NCBI GenBank assembly: GCA_938030665.1
Contig: CALHHY010000018.1
Coordinates: 1 to 45,551, forward strand
Reading direction: 5' to 3'
DNA: 45,551 nt
DNA from: an uncultured Litoreibacter sp.
Lineage (GTDB): Bacteria > Pseudomonadota > Alphaproteobacteria > Rhodobacterales > Rhodobacteraceae
Below the pieces are notes generated by a model. It worked only from the letters and a program-made list of their open reading frames with translations. It did not search any database and was not told the origin of the DNA. Numbering within the stretch: position 1 is the first letter of the stretch; each line of letters starts with the position of its first letter. The position numbers and the translations under genes were made by a program. This document shows positions 1 through 9,099 of the stretch, one piece after another.

Positions 1-224
1 GAAAAGAGGGTGGAGCCGCGCGAGGCTTTCTTCTTCGCCACATAGGTCTTCTCCCACGCAAAATCCTCCTCCAGCGCCTCATAGGCGGGCGGGTTGCGCA
101 GGTAGACAAAGTCGCAGGCGTCACATGACGCCACCACCCACGCGTCGCGGGAATACGCCGCGATAGGCGTTGCTTGCTTGGCTTCGCAAAAGGGGCAGGG
201 GCGATATATGGGGGTTTGGAGCAC
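1..224 (-). CDS. Class I SAM-dependent methyltransferase, N-terminal part (runs off the window)
   Basis: An open minus-strand frame starts at a GTG (224-222), one base after the TAG of the upstream lipoprotein gene, so translation is probably coupled. About 74 residues are visible. They begin with a zinc-ribbon-like pair, PCPFC followed about 25 residues later by CDACDF, then FVYLRNPPAYEALEEDFAWE. I recall this N-terminus from Rhodobacterales proteins annotated as class I SAM-dependent methyltransferases, where it precedes the Rossmann domain. That catalytic domain lies outside the window, so the function is a family-level guess. The gene is third in an apparent sucC-lipoprotein-methyltransferase series. 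Confidence 0.55.
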   Translation of the reverse strand, partial: MLQTPIYRPCPFCEAKQATPIAAYSRDAWVVASCDACDFVYLRNPPAYEALEEDFAWEKTYVAKKKASRGSTLF

Positions 225-225
225 T

Positions 226-927
226 CTACTTTGCTCGGTAGTCCGGCCCGGAACAGGGTAGAAAAGCGCCGCTCCGACTGCCTGTGCTCACAATAGGGTC
301 ACACTCGATCGCATGCGTAATTTTTACTGCGGCCCCCGGCCGGTCTGGGAATAGACCTTCAATATCGTAAGCCACGTTTCTTTGAGGGTCATATGGCCCA
401 GACGGCCAAGTCTTGTAGGCGGCAATGTATATCCGATGTTTGTAAGGCGCTTTAACTGGCAATCGAGCAGGCTCAGTAAAGAACCGCCTCCATGCCCCAG
501 ACACATGATCCGACAAACCGTCGCCGAAGGCCGAATTCGGTTCGGCACGATGTTTCCGCGCCCAGACTGAGGCTAAAGAATAGGATTGCTCCGGGGTCAT
601 GCCCACCAGGCCGACGTAACAACTGCTGCCGTCCAGAAGCACGGACACACGATCACGGGGGTCGTCCACAATGATGCGTCGAAGTGTCCGCCCACGCCGA
701 ACTGTGAAATTTTCTTCCGTTACGATAAACCCGGCGCGCTTCAGCGCAGCGGTTGCTTCATCACGAGGAGATATATTCGTGCAGGCATCGACGGCCTTTC
801 GGGCCAAGGCCAAATCCGCAGCAGGGGCCGGTGTTTGGCTAACGAACTTTGTGTCCACAGGTGGGATGCCACAGCCAGCCAAAGAAGCGGTTGCAAGCAT
901 CGCAGCGAACCAAGCGCGAGCAATCAT
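226..927 (-). CDS. Hypothetical lipoprotein downstream of sucC
   Basis: This 233-residue protein has a lipoprotein signal: a short basic N-terminus, a hydrophobic core, and a lipobox LAGC with the acylated Cys at residue 19. It should therefore be anchored to the outer or inner membrane, facing the periplasm. The mature part has four further cysteines (near residues 49, 103, 209 and 226) that could form disulfides. I recognise no domain. The start lies 8 bases after the sucC stop and the gene ends 1 base before the methyltransferase GTG, so it looks like part of the sucC transcript. Nothing in the sequence links it to succinyl-CoA synthetase. Confidence 0.75.
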   Translation of the reverse strand: MIARAWFAAMLATASLAGCGIPPVDTKFVSQTPAPAADLALARKAVDACTNISPRDEATAALKRAGFIVTEENFTVRRGRTLRRIIVDDPRDRVSVLLDGSSCYVGLVGMTPEQSYSLASVWARKHRAEPNSAFGDGLSDHVSGAWRRFFTEPARLPVKAPYKHRIYIAAYKTWPSGPYDPQRNVAYDIEGLFPDRPGAAVKITHAIECDPIVSTGSRSGAFLPCSGPDYRAK

Positions 928-935
928 GTCATCAC

Positions 936-2129
936 CTATCCCTTAACCGCCTTCACAATCTTCTGCGCGCCGTCTTTCAGGTCGTCAGCCGCAATAACGT
1001 CTACGTCGCTTTCATTGATGATGCGTTTGCCTTCCTCGACATTGGTGCCTTCAAGGCGAACAACCAGTGGCACCTTCAGGCCCACCTCTTTCACGGCTGA
1101 AACCACACCCTCGGCGATGACGTCGCAGCGCATGATGCCGCCGAAGATGTTGACGAGGATGCCTTTGACCTGCGGGTCGGAGGTGATGATCTTGAATGCC
1201 TCGGTCACCTTCTCCTTCGTGGCGCCGCCGCCCACGTCAAGGAAGTTGGCGGGCTCCGCCCCGTAAAGCTTGATGATGTCCATTGTGGCCATTGCCAGCC
1301 CTGCGCCGTTCACCATGCAGCCGATCTCGCCGTCCAGCGCGATGTAGTTGAGGTCGTATTTGGAGGCCGCAAGCTCCTTCGGGTCCTCCTCCGTCTCGTC
1401 GCGCAGTTGGGCGATGTCGGCGTGGCGGTAGACCGCGTTGCCGTCGAAACCCATCTTGGCATCGAGACATTTCAGGTCGCCGCTATCGGTGACGATCAGC
1501 GGGTTGATCTCCAGCATCTCCATGTCTTTTTCGAGGAACAGCTTGTAAAGCGTGCCCATCAGCCCGACGCATTGCTTGACCTGCCCGCCTTTCAGCCCCA
1601 GCGAAAACGCGATGCGGCGGCCGTGATAGGGCTGATACCCCGTGGCCGGATCAACGGAGAAGCTAACAATTTTCTCTGGCGTGGAGGCGGCGACCTCCTC
1701 GATATCCATGCCGCCCTCGGTAGAGCAGACGAAGGACACGCGCGACGTCTGGCGGTCCACAAGCAGGGCGAGGTAAAGCTCGGTCTCGATGCCGGAACCG
1801 TCTTCGATATAGATGCGGTTGACCTGTTTGCCGACGGGGCCGGTCTGATGCGTCACCAGCGTTCGGCCGAGCATCTTCTTGGCCTCAGTTGCGGCTTCCT
1901 CAACCGATTTGGCCAGACGCACACCGCCAGCTTCACCGGCGTCAGCTTCCTTGAACGAGCCTTTCCCGCGTCCGCCTGCGTGGATCTGCGCCTTGACCAC
2001 CCAAAGCGGTCCGTCAAGCTCGCCTGCGGCGGTTTTAGCTTCCTCGGCCTTCATGACGACGCGGCCGTCGGACACAGGCGCACCGTAGCTGCGCAGCAAG
2101 GCTTTGGCCTGATACTCATGGATGTTCAA
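936..2129 (-). CDS. sucC: Succinyl-CoA synthetase (ADP-forming) subunit beta
   Basis: Beta subunit of the TCA-cycle enzyme that interconverts succinyl-CoA and succinate with nucleotide phosphorylation. The N-terminal ATP-grasp part opens with [11 protein letters not shown] and contains [14 protein letters not shown]. The C-terminal CoA-ligase part contains [12 protein letters not shown] and [16 protein letters not shown] chose a TTG start at 2129: it gives the canonical NIHEYQAK start and 397 residues, and it lies 7 bases after a GAGGAG ribosome site. A GTG two codons upstream is too close to that site. sucD is not next in line; a lipoprotein and a methyltransferase gene follow instead. A double palindrome lies about 95 bases upstream of the start. 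Confidence 0.96.
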   Translation of the reverse strand: MNIHEYQAKALLRSYGAPVSDGRVVMKAEEAKTAAGELDGPLWVVKAQIHAGGRGKGSFKEADAGEAGGVRLAKSVEEAATEAKKMLGRTLVTHQTGPVGKQVNRIYIEDGSGIETELYLALLVDRQTSRVSFVCSTEGGMDIEEVAASTPEKIVSFSVDPATGYQPYHGRRIAFSLGLKGGQVKQCVGLMGTLYKLFLEKDMEMLEINPLIVTDSGDLKCLDAKMGFDGNAVYRHADIAQLRDETEEDPKELAASKYDLNYIALDGEIGCMVNGAGLAMATMDIIKLYGAEPANFLDVGGGATKEKVTEAFKIITSDPQVKGILVNIFGGIMRCDVIAEGVVSAVKEVGLKVPLVVRLEGTNVEEGKRIINESDVDVIAADDLKDGAQKIVKAVKG

Positions 2130-2222
2130 AGTCACTCTCCTCAAATGGGCGGTTGAGGCGATGTGACACAGGGTTTGGCGGTGGGGAAAGCGATTTTTGT
2201 TTGCGGGCTGCAAAAACCCGAC

Positions 2223-2259
2223 ATTTGTGATCACGGTCAGAAAAAGTGTGATCACAAAT
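2223..2259. promoter_or_regulatory. Double-palindrome operator upstream of sucC
   Basis: Two perfect inverted 12-base arms, ATTTGTGATCAC and GTGATCACAAAT, are separated by 13 bases. Each arm contains its own GTGATCAC palindrome, and the two TGATCA centres are 21 bases apart, two helical turns. The same design recurs at 9790-9822 before sdhC. This looks like a binding site for a dimer of dimers. The regulator is not identifiable from the window. It does not fit FNR (TTGAT-N4-ATCAA) or CRP (TGTGA-N6-TCACA) sites. Confidence 0.7.
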
Positions 2260-2314
2260 CGCCTGCGCTTTATCGAATCTTAAAAACGTCAATTATTACA
2301 GGCGAATTTAAGAA

Positions 2315-2343
2315 AAAGAGGCCCGCCTAAAGGGAGCCTCTTT
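2315..2343 (-). terminator. Rho-independent terminator of mdh
   Basis: An 8-bp stem (AAAGAGGC with GCCTCTTT) and a 13-base loop lie 24 bases past the mdh stop. On the minus strand the stem is followed by a T-rich run (CTTTTTCTTAAATT). It separates mdh from sucC, so sucC probably has its own promoter, consistent with the operator at 2223-2259. Confidence 0.75.
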
Positions 2344-2367
2344 CTAGTTCGAATATGAGTGCGGGAT

Positions 2368-3420
<1,053 letters not shown>

Positions 3421-3526
3421 CTACAGGGTGCCAGATGGTTCGCCTTGGTGAATTGTTTTAAAATTCCAACTAGTTATGTCTGGCGCGTCGAGGTTGTGAC
3501 GAGCAGAGCAAGGGCGAAAACAATTA

Positions 3527-3571
3527 TTGAACGTCGTTCAAATATAGCGTAAAAAATGTGAACGGCGTTCA
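3527..3571 (+). promoter_or_regulatory. Tandem TGAACG-N-CGTTCA palindromes before a membrane protein gene
   Basis: Two near-identical palindromes, TTGAACG-T-CGTTCAA (3527-3541) and TGAACG-G-CGTTCA (3559-3571), have centres 31 bases apart, three helical turns. The second ends 16 bases before the ATG at 3588, so a bound protein would block transcription or initiation. Odd-centred palindromes of this shape are typical of TetR-family repressors. No TetR gene is present in the window. The mdh start is 200 bases away in the other direction, so the target is probably the gene at 3588. Confidence 0.6.
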
Positions 3572-3587
3572 AATCGGGGATTCGGGA

Positions 3588-4775
3588 ATGACATATTTGG
3601 CAGATACAGGGCGGCTTGTAGCCGATGGTGTTTTGACCACCGCGCAAGCGCAAGAAATACGCGAGCGATCGCGGGAGCTTATGATGCAGCTGACCATCAA
3701 TCTGCTGCTGACTGGCGGTATCATCGCCGCGACCGCCGGTTTCATCGCTTGGCTGGCCGACCCTGTATCGGTCGCGATACTGGGCGGCACGGCATTTGTC
3801 AGCGGCATCGCCTTGTTGCGTATATTCCCGGACCGTTTCTCTATGTTTGGAAACGCCGCCGCATTAATTGGTGCGGGGTTGCTGATTGGCGGCGCGTCGG
3901 TCGAGTTGGCAACCAACTATGTAAGCGTCGCGCCATGGACCATGTCGGGCATCGGCGCGCTCATCGCTATGACCGGCCTGTGGTGTTTCCTGCGGCGTCG
4001 CACAGGACTGGGGTTCTTGATAGGATCGATCACCCTCATGGGCACCGCAATGCATCTTTTTGGGCTGGCGGCTTTTGAACTGGAAGGCTTTCTGGCGGCT
4101 GCGTATTTTCTGTACGCGGCGGCCATAATTTTCGGGGCAGGTATCCTTTTCGACCTGCGTTTCCTGAGCGCATTGGCAATCTTGCCCTTCGCACAAATGC
4201 TCGGCGCATCGACGAGTTACTGGCATGCTGCATATGCGTTCTACTCCCCTGAAGCGACGTTGAGCATCTGTCAGATGGGTGGCCTCGCCGCCGTGTTTCT
4301 GTGGCTTCGCAACGGGAGCCCGGACCGGATCGGGCGCCATCTAGGCGTTGCTGCCATACTTGCCTTTGTGGTCATGAATATGTGCTTCCTCGTTGGCAGC
4401 CTTTGGGGTGATGAGGTTGGCCGTCACATATGGGCGCCAAACTATTCTGACCGTGCGGCTTTGGGCATTGAAAAATACTCGGCCGCGCTTGAAGCCTACC
4501 GCGCAAACGCGATTACTATCAGCGCCGAGGTGTATTCTGTCGTCTGGCTGGTATTGCTGCTTGCCCTCATCGCGTTCTCCGCGATCAAGGTGCAGCGCGG
4601 ATTATTGAACGCCTCGCTGACATTTCTGGGCATCCACCTCTATACGCAGATGTTTGAAAGCTATGGTGAGCAGCCGCTTGCCTGGGCCTTGGGCGGTGTC
4701 GCGGCAATCCCGGCCGCTTGGGGATTGTTGCAAGTGAACCGTTGGATCAAAAGCCGCCAAGCTGTGCCCATCTAG
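3588..4775 (+). CDS. DUF2157-like multi-pass membrane protein
   Basis: A 395-residue inner-membrane protein. A soluble N-terminus of about 40 residues (MTYLADTGRLVADGVLTTAQAQEI) resembles the start of DUF2157 proteins, where a short helical region precedes the membrane part. About 10 hydrophobic segments follow. I chose the ATG at 3588, which has a GGGGA site 7 bases upstream. A GTG at 3558 in the same frame lies inside a palindrome and lacks a ribosome site. The function is unknown. The tandem operators upstream suggest ligand-controlled expression. Confidence 0.7.
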   Translation: MTYLADTGRLVADGVLTTAQAQEIRERSRELMMQLTINLLLTGGIIAATAGFIAWLADPVSVAILGGTAFVSGIALLRIFPDRFSMFGNAAALIGAGLLIGGASVELATNYVSVAPWTMSGIGALIAMTGLWCFLRRRTGLGFLIGSITLMGTAMHLFGLAAFELEGFLAAAYFLYAAAIIFGAGILFDLRFLSALAILPFAQMLGASTSYWHAAYAFYSPEATLSICQMGGLAAVFLWLRNGSPDRIGRHLGVAAILAFVVMNMCFLVGSLWGDEVGRHIWAPNYSDRAALGIEKYSAALEAYRANAITISAEVYSVVWLVLLLALIAFSAIKVQRGLLNASLTFLGIHLYTQMFESYGEQPLAWALGGVAAIPAAWGLLQVNRWIKSRQAVPI

Positions 4776-4816
4776 TACCTTGCGCCGGGCGCACGGACGA
4801 GGCAGAGCAGCCGGGC

Positions 4817-5569
4817 ATGGAATTTGACCTGACATTCATCCTGATTGCGGCCTTTTCCGCCTTTATCGCGGGCGTGGCCAAGGGCGGGTTTGGCGGCGGC
4901 GCGGCCTTCGTCGCCACCGTCATTCTGGCTTTGGTCGTGCCGCCGGCGGCCGCGTTGGGCATCATGCTGCCGCTACTTATGGTGGCTGACCTCGCCACCT
5001 TGCGCCCGTTCTGGAAGCAATGGGATCTGGAGGCCGCGAAGGCGATGATCTATGGCGGCGTTCCGGGCGTTTTGTTGGGGGTGGCACTTTATCGGGTAGC
5101 AAATGCCGACGCATTGCGGGTGTTGATCGGGGCGATCTCCTTGGCATTTGTTGCATTTCAGCTGGCGCGGAACCGCGGCTGGATCTCGCCGCCGCGACGA
5201 CAGATGGGCAAAGGGATGGGGCTGTTTGCAGGGTTGGTGGCAGGGTTCACCAGCTTTGTCAGCCATGCAGGCGGCCCGCCTGCCGCGATTTACTTGCTTA
5301 GCCGCGGGATCGACAAGACGACATATCAGGCCACAACCGTGCTGACCTTCTGGGCGATCAACGCGATGAAGGCGGTGCCCTATGCTTTTCTGGGGGTGTT
5401 CACTGCAGACACGTTCAAGGCCAACCTCATCATGGTCGGGCCGATTCTGCTGGGCTGCTGGGTAGGGGTCTATGCGCACCGGGCTTTGCCGGATCGCATA
5501 TTTTTCCTGATCACTTACGTTCTGCTGGTCGGGGCGGGCGGCAAGCTGATCTTTGACGGCTTAACCTAG
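4817..5569 (+). CDS. TSUP-family sulfite/anion permease
   Basis: A 250-residue integral membrane protein of the TauE/SafE (TSUP) family, whose characterised members export sulfite or organosulfur anions. The two repeat halves show the typical glycine-rich motifs: AGVAKGGFGGGAAF near the N-terminus and AGFTSFVSHAGGPPAAIYLL in the middle. The start MEFDLTFIL lies 41 bases after the previous stop, so the two genes are probably cotranscribed. It converges on the next gene, with a 6-bp CCTAGC/GCTAGG inverted repeat covering both stop codons. The substrate cannot be assigned. Confidence 0.85.
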   Translation: MEFDLTFILIAAFSAFIAGVAKGGFGGGAAFVATVILALVVPPAAALGIMLPLLMVADLATLRPFWKQWDLEAAKAMIYGGVPGVLLGVALYRVANADALRVLIGAISLAFVAFQLARNRGWISPPRRQMGKGMGLFAGLVAGFTSFVSHAGGPPAAIYLLSRGIDKTTYQATTVLTFWAINAMKAVPYAFLGVFTADTFKANLIMVGPILLGCWVGVYAHRALPDRIFFLITYVLLVGAGGKLIFDGLT

Positions 5570-5583
5570 CCGTCTTGCCGCCG

Positions 5584-5907
5584 CTAGGCCGGGTCGCCCA
5601 GTGATGCGGGCAGCGGCTCACGGATAGTTTCAAACGCGTGGCCGGCGGCGACCATGCAGGTGACGCCATTGGGGTGGGTCACCGTAATGGTCCAGGTCCC
5701 GGTTTCTTCGGAGGCGTGCATTTCGACAACAGAGTTATTTGCGCCCATGCCTATGCTGCGGCGGCTCTCGCCGAACTTGCTGGCGAGCCGCTCAATCACG
5801 CGTTCGCGTTCTGCGCAGCGGTTGTTTTGTTGTTGGGCGAGACCTGCTTGGGTGGCGGCCAGGACCGCGACAAAGCCCAGAGAAAGGGCGAGATACTGCT
5901 GTTTCAT
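5584..5907 (-). CDS. Small exported protein, function unknown
   Basis: A 107-residue protein with a Sec signal peptide (MKQQYLALSLGFVAVLAATQAGLAQ, probable cleavage after GLA). The mature part is QQQNNRCAERERVIERLASKFGESRRSIG, then a stretch predicted to be beta-rich (VVEMHASEETGTWTITVTHPNG) and a second cysteine in TCMVAAG. The C-ERE-VIERLASKFGE pattern is one I recall from small periplasmic alphaproteobacterial proteins of unknown role. The ATG at 5907 is preferred over an upstream in-frame start at 5970 because it exposes the signal peptide. Confidence 0.7.
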   Translation of the reverse strand: MKQQYLALSLGFVAVLAATQAGLAQQQNNRCAERERVIERLASKFGESRRSIGMGANNSVVEMHASEETGTWTITVTHPNGVTCMVAAGHAFETIREPLPASLGDPA

Positions 5908-6147
5908 GACTAAACCTTTTTGGTTGGGCGCCTGAGCGCCTTGTCGTTGCTTGCTCCAAATTATGAGCACGAGGCGTTTCGACGGCTCGTGATGGGATTA
6001 CATTTCCGGCGCTGCACGAGGCCGACAGGAAGACAGGTGCAACTGGTGGCAACATGGATACAAATTGCCAAAGAGGAGGTTAATGTTGCGAACGCGGCAC
6101 CAGTTTGTGATGCCCTATTTCAAAAAAAGTCGAATTACTTCGTCAAT

Positions 6148-6162
6148 TTTCTGCGCTGCAGC
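6148..6162 (+). promoter_or_regulatory. TTCTGCG-N2-GCAGC element upstream of mcl2-mch
   Basis: TTTCTGCGCTGCAGC lies 69 bases before the mcl2 start; its core CTGC-GCT-GCAG is an inverted repeat (6151-6161). The same TTCTGCG-N2-GCAGC string occurs upstream of ecm (21503-21513) and ccr (24439-24449), the other EMC pathway genes here. A weaker related string, GGCGCTTGCAGCG, follows at 6169. The 323-base stretch 5908-6230 holds no convincing gene; a 96-codon frame in it has atypical composition. Confidence 0.5.
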
Positions 6163-6230
6163 AGATCGGCGCTTGCAGCGATGGCTCTGCTGTGCTGGAT
6201 AACAAAATAACAAATTGAGGGACAATTCTT

Positions 6231-7079
6231 ATGCAACGTTACGCGAAGCCTTGCCGGTCCGTGCTCTATATTCCAGGCTCGAAGCCCCGCGCGCTTGACA
6301 AAGCACAGACCTTGCCGGTCGACGCGATCATCTTTGACCTTGAGGACGCCGTCTCTCCTGACGAGAAGGCGCCTGCGCGCGATACGCTGTCGGCGACACT
6401 CAACGGTTCTGATTTTGGTCCTCGGACCCGCCTCGTGCGGATCAACGGCTTTGACACGGCGTGGGGGGCAGATGATCTGGCGATGCTCAAGGACACAGCG
6501 CATGACGCCGTGCTGCTACCAAAAGTCGAAGATCCTGAAACCGTGGCCAAGGCCCGTTCCTCCCTGGGGCCGGACGCGAAAATCTGGGCAATGATGGAAA
6601 CCCCGAAAGGCATTTTGAACGCAGCCAACCTTGCCGCGCTGCCTGGCATGCAAGGGTTTGTGATGGGGACAAATGACCTGGCCAAGGAGCTGGGGTCGCG
6701 CACACGTGGGGCGATGCTGACGAGCCTTCAGCTTTGCCTGCTTGCGGCGCGCGCGGAGGGGCTCGTCTGCATCGACGGGGTTTACAACGCGTTCAAGGAC
6801 GAGGACGGGTTGCGCGCCGAATGTGAGGAGGGGCGCGACATGGGATTTGACGGCAAGACCCTGATCCATCCGGCGCAGGTGGGGGTGGCCAACGCGTTTT
6901 TCGGCCCTTCGCAGGAAGCGCTGTCGCTTGCCCGACGCCAGATCGACGCGTATGAGCAGGCGAAAGCCTCCGGCCAGGGGGTCGCGGTCGTGGATGGCCG
7001 GATCGTGGAAAACCTGCATGTTGAAACCGCAAATCGCCTTTTGGCGCAGGCGGAGGCGATTGCGCTATTGGAGGGCTGA
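6231..7079 (+). CDS. mcl2: (3S)-malyl-CoA thioesterase (HpcH/HpaI-like lyase family)
   Basis: A 282-residue TIM-barrel protein of the citrate-lyase-beta/HpcH family. RSVLYIPGSKPRALDKA starts the barrel. IIFDLEDAVSPDEK and METPKGILN carry the acidic metal-binding residues, and GTNDLAKELG is also conserved. Malyl-CoA lyases proper (Mcl1) are around 320 residues. The shorter length and the position beside mch favour the Mcl2 group, which hydrolyses (S)-malyl-CoA to malate and CoA in the last EMC step. A GAGGGA site lies 8 bases before the ATG. Assignment within the family (thioesterase versus citryl-CoA-lyase-like) is inference from size and context. Confidence 0.85.
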   Translation: MQRYAKPCRSVLYIPGSKPRALDKAQTLPVDAIIFDLEDAVSPDEKAPARDTLSATLNGSDFGPRTRLVRINGFDTAWGADDLAMLKDTAHDAVLLPKVEDPETVAKARSSLGPDAKIWAMMETPKGILNAANLAALPGMQGFVMGTNDLAKELGSRTRGAMLTSLQLCLLAARAEGLVCIDGVYNAFKDEDGLRAECEEGRDMGFDGKTLIHPAQVGVANAFFGPSQEALSLARRQIDAYEQAKASGQGVAVVDGRIVENLHVETANRLLAQAEAIALLEG

Positions 7080-7084
7080 CCCCG

Positions 7085-7654
7085 ATGACCGTTTTGATCT
7101 TAGGCGTGGTGCTTTGGGCCGTGGTCCATTTTTTCAAACGGCTCGCGCCAGCGTCCCGCGGGGCGATGACCGCGCGGATGGGTGAGGCCTCCAAAGGGGT
7201 GATCGCGCTGCTGCTGGTTCTCTCCGTCGTGTTGATGGTGCTGGGCTATCGCGCCGCTGACTTCACGTCCATCTGGAACCCGGCTGCGGGTATGACCCAT
7301 GCCAATAACCTGCTGATGCTGGTCGCGCTCTATATATATGGGGCAGGTGGGCCGAAGGGCAGCAAGGTCTGGCTGGGAACCAAGCTGCGCCACCCGCAAC
7401 TGGCCGGCTTCGCGCTTTGGGCCGTCGCGCATCTGCTGCCCAATGGCGATCTGGCTTCAATCTTGCTGTTTGGCGGGCTGCTGGTCTGGTCGCTTGCGCA
7501 GATGGCGTTGATCAACCGGGCGGAGGGGCCCTGGACGCCGCCTGCCCGTCGTCCGTTCAAATCCGAGGTCATTCTGGTGGTTATTACGCTGGTGCTCTAT
7601 GCGCTGATCGCGGCCGTCCACATGTGGCTCGGCAAAGTCCCATTCGGAGGTTAA
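7085..7654 (+). CDS. NnrU family membrane protein
   Basis: A 189-residue membrane protein with about five or six hydrophobic segments, matching the NnrU family in length and pattern (MTVLILGVVLWAVVHFFKRL, then NPAAGMTHANNLLMLVALYIYG and the cluster FALWAVAHLLPNGDLASILLFGGLLVWSL). The family name comes from a gene near denitrification loci, but no nitrogen-oxide gene is present here. It starts 5 bases after mcl2 and is followed after 4 bases by the next gene, so it belongs to the mcl2-mch operon. Its role there is unknown. Confidence 0.85.
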   Translation: MTVLILGVVLWAVVHFFKRLAPASRGAMTARMGEASKGVIALLLVLSVVLMVLGYRAADFTSIWNPAAGMTHANNLLMLVALYIYGAGGPKGSKVWLGTKLRHPQLAGFALWAVAHLLPNGDLASILLFGGLLVWSLAQMALINRAEGPWTPPARRPFKSEVILVVITLVLYALIAAVHMWLGKVPFGG

Positions 7655-7658
7655 CCCC

Positions 7659-7862
7659 ATGAAACTATACCGCTTCCTGAGCGAGGAGGACACATCCGCC
7701 TTCTGCCACAAGGTCACAGAGGCACTCAACAAAGGGTGGGAGCTTCACGGCTCCCCCACCCAGACCTGGGACCATGCGGCAGGTGTGATGCGCTGCGGGC
7801 AATCCGTCGTGAAAGAGGTCGAGGGCGCCTACACGCCCGCCACCAAGCTGGGCGCGCATTAA
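7659..7862 (+). CDS. DUF1737-containing small protein
   Basis: A 67-residue soluble protein. MKLYRFLSEEDTSAFCHKVTEALNKGWELHG matches the DUF1737 pattern, in which a short strand is followed by a helix and the conserved GWELHGSPT. It sits between nnrU and mch with gaps of 4 and 1 bases, so it is surely cotranscribed. The function of the family is unknown. It could be a small regulatory or assembly partner, but nothing in the sequence proves it. Confidence 0.85.
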   Translation: MKLYRFLSEEDTSAFCHKVTEALNKGWELHGSPTQTWDHAAGVMRCGQSVVKEVEGAYTPATKLGAH

Positions 7863-7863
7863 G

Positions 7864-8901
7864 ATGGGGACCAAGACCAATGCGGGCCGCTTCTTTGAAG
7901 ATTATGCTGTTGGCCAAGTCATCCATCACGGCGTGCCGCGTACCCTGTCGGGGGGCGAAAGGGCATTCTATCACGCGCTCTATCCCGCTCGCCACGCGCT
8001 CTATTCCTCTGACGCGTTCGCGCAGGGCTGCGGATTGCCTGCGGCACCCATGGATGACCTGATTGCATTTCACACGGTGTTTGGCAAAACGGTTCCTGAT
8101 GTCTCCCTCAATGCTGTGGCCAATCTGGGCTATGCGGAGGGGCGGTTCCTGAAGCCCGTGCACGCAGGCGACACGCTGGTCTCACGCTCCGAGGTGATAG
8201 GGGTCAAACAGAATTCCAACGGCAAGACCGGCGTTGTCTGGGTGCGCACGACGGGTGAGAACCAAAGGGGCGAGCCCGTCCTTTCCTATGTCCGGTGGGT
8301 GATGGTGCGCAAACGCGACCTCGATGCGCCTGCCCCTGACACTGTTGTACCGGAGCTTTCGGTAAGCGTGACGGTGGGTGATCTGGTGATCCCGCCGCGG
8401 TTGGATTTTAGCGACTACGACTTTGCCCAAGCCGGGGAAGCGCACCGGTTGGGGGACTATGCCATTGGCGAAAAGATCGATCATGTCGACGGCGTCACCA
8501 TTGAGGAGGCGGAGCATATGTTGGCTACCCGGCTGTGGCAGAACACGGCCAAGGTACATTTTGACGCGACGGTGCGCGAGGATGGCAAGCGGTTGATTTA
8601 TGGGGGGCATGTGATTTCCCTCGCGCGGGCGCTCAGCTTCAACGGGCTGGCAAATGCGCAGATGATTGTGGGCCTGAACGCGGGCGCGCATGCCAATCCG
8701 TGTTTCAGCGGCGATACCGTGAAGGCATGGTCGGAGGTGCTGGATGTGGCTGAGACAAATGCGCCGGGTGTGGGCGCCATACGGTTACGGCTGGTCGCGC
8801 GACGGGCTGGTGGTGACGCCTTTGCCTTGAAGGGTGCGGATGGCAGATACCTGCCGGATGTGCTGCTTGATCTCGATTACTGGGCGCTGATGCCTGTGTG
8901 A
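7864..8901 (+). CDS. mch: Mesaconyl-CoA hydratase (2-methylfumaryl-CoA hydratase)
   Basis: A 345-residue double hot-dog (MaoC-like) protein. FEDYAVGQVIHHGVPRTLSGGERAFYHALYP opens the N-terminal hot-dog, and the second hot-dog contains YGGHVISLARALSFNGLANA, the hydratase-type helix. Length and architecture match the Mch enzymes of the EMC pathway, which convert mesaconyl-CoA to beta-methylmalyl-CoA. The ATG lies 1 base after the DUF1737 stop. The operon link with mcl2 supports the assignment, because the two enzymes act on consecutive C5 and C4 acyl-CoA intermediates. Confidence 0.92.
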   Translation: MGTKTNAGRFFEDYAVGQVIHHGVPRTLSGGERAFYHALYPARHALYSSDAFAQGCGLPAAPMDDLIAFHTVFGKTVPDVSLNAVANLGYAEGRFLKPVHAGDTLVSRSEVIGVKQNSNGKTGVVWVRTTGENQRGEPVLSYVRWVMVRKRDLDAPAPDTVVPELSVSVTVGDLVIPPRLDFSDYDFAQAGEAHRLGDYAIGEKIDHVDGVTIEEAEHMLATRLWQNTAKVHFDATVREDGKRLIYGGHVISLARALSFNGLANAQMIVGLNAGAHANPCFSGDTVKAWSEVLDVAETNAPGVGAIRLRLVARRAGGDAFALKGADGRYLPDVLLDLDYWALMPV

Positions 8902-8951
8902 CGTTTTGACCTACACGTGCGGCTCCGCCGCGCGGGATGTTTTGCGCTCTT

Positions 8952-8968
8952 GGAGAGCTTCGCTCTCC
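8952..8968 (+). terminator. Hairpin downstream of mch
   Basis: A perfect 7-bp stem, GGAGAGC-TTC-GCTCTCC, lies 50 bases after the mch stop and is flanked by two copies of CCGCCGCGCGGG. There is no clean T-run, so it may act as a weak or factor-dependent terminator of the mcl2-mch operon. Confidence 0.4.
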
Positions 8969-9099
8969 GCCGCGCGGGCATCCTCTCAGAGTATTTTGAA
9001 GCAGTGATGACGCCTTGCAGCTGGGATTGATTTTCCCTGTTCTGGTCACGCCGCAAATTGTGACTGCGCAGGCGCGAAAAAACCGGCTAGGTTGCCGGG

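Noticed and set aside
5920-6210. A 96-codon plus-strand frame upstream of mcl2
   Set aside because: No ribosome site, no recognisable pattern, and it crosses the probable promoter region.
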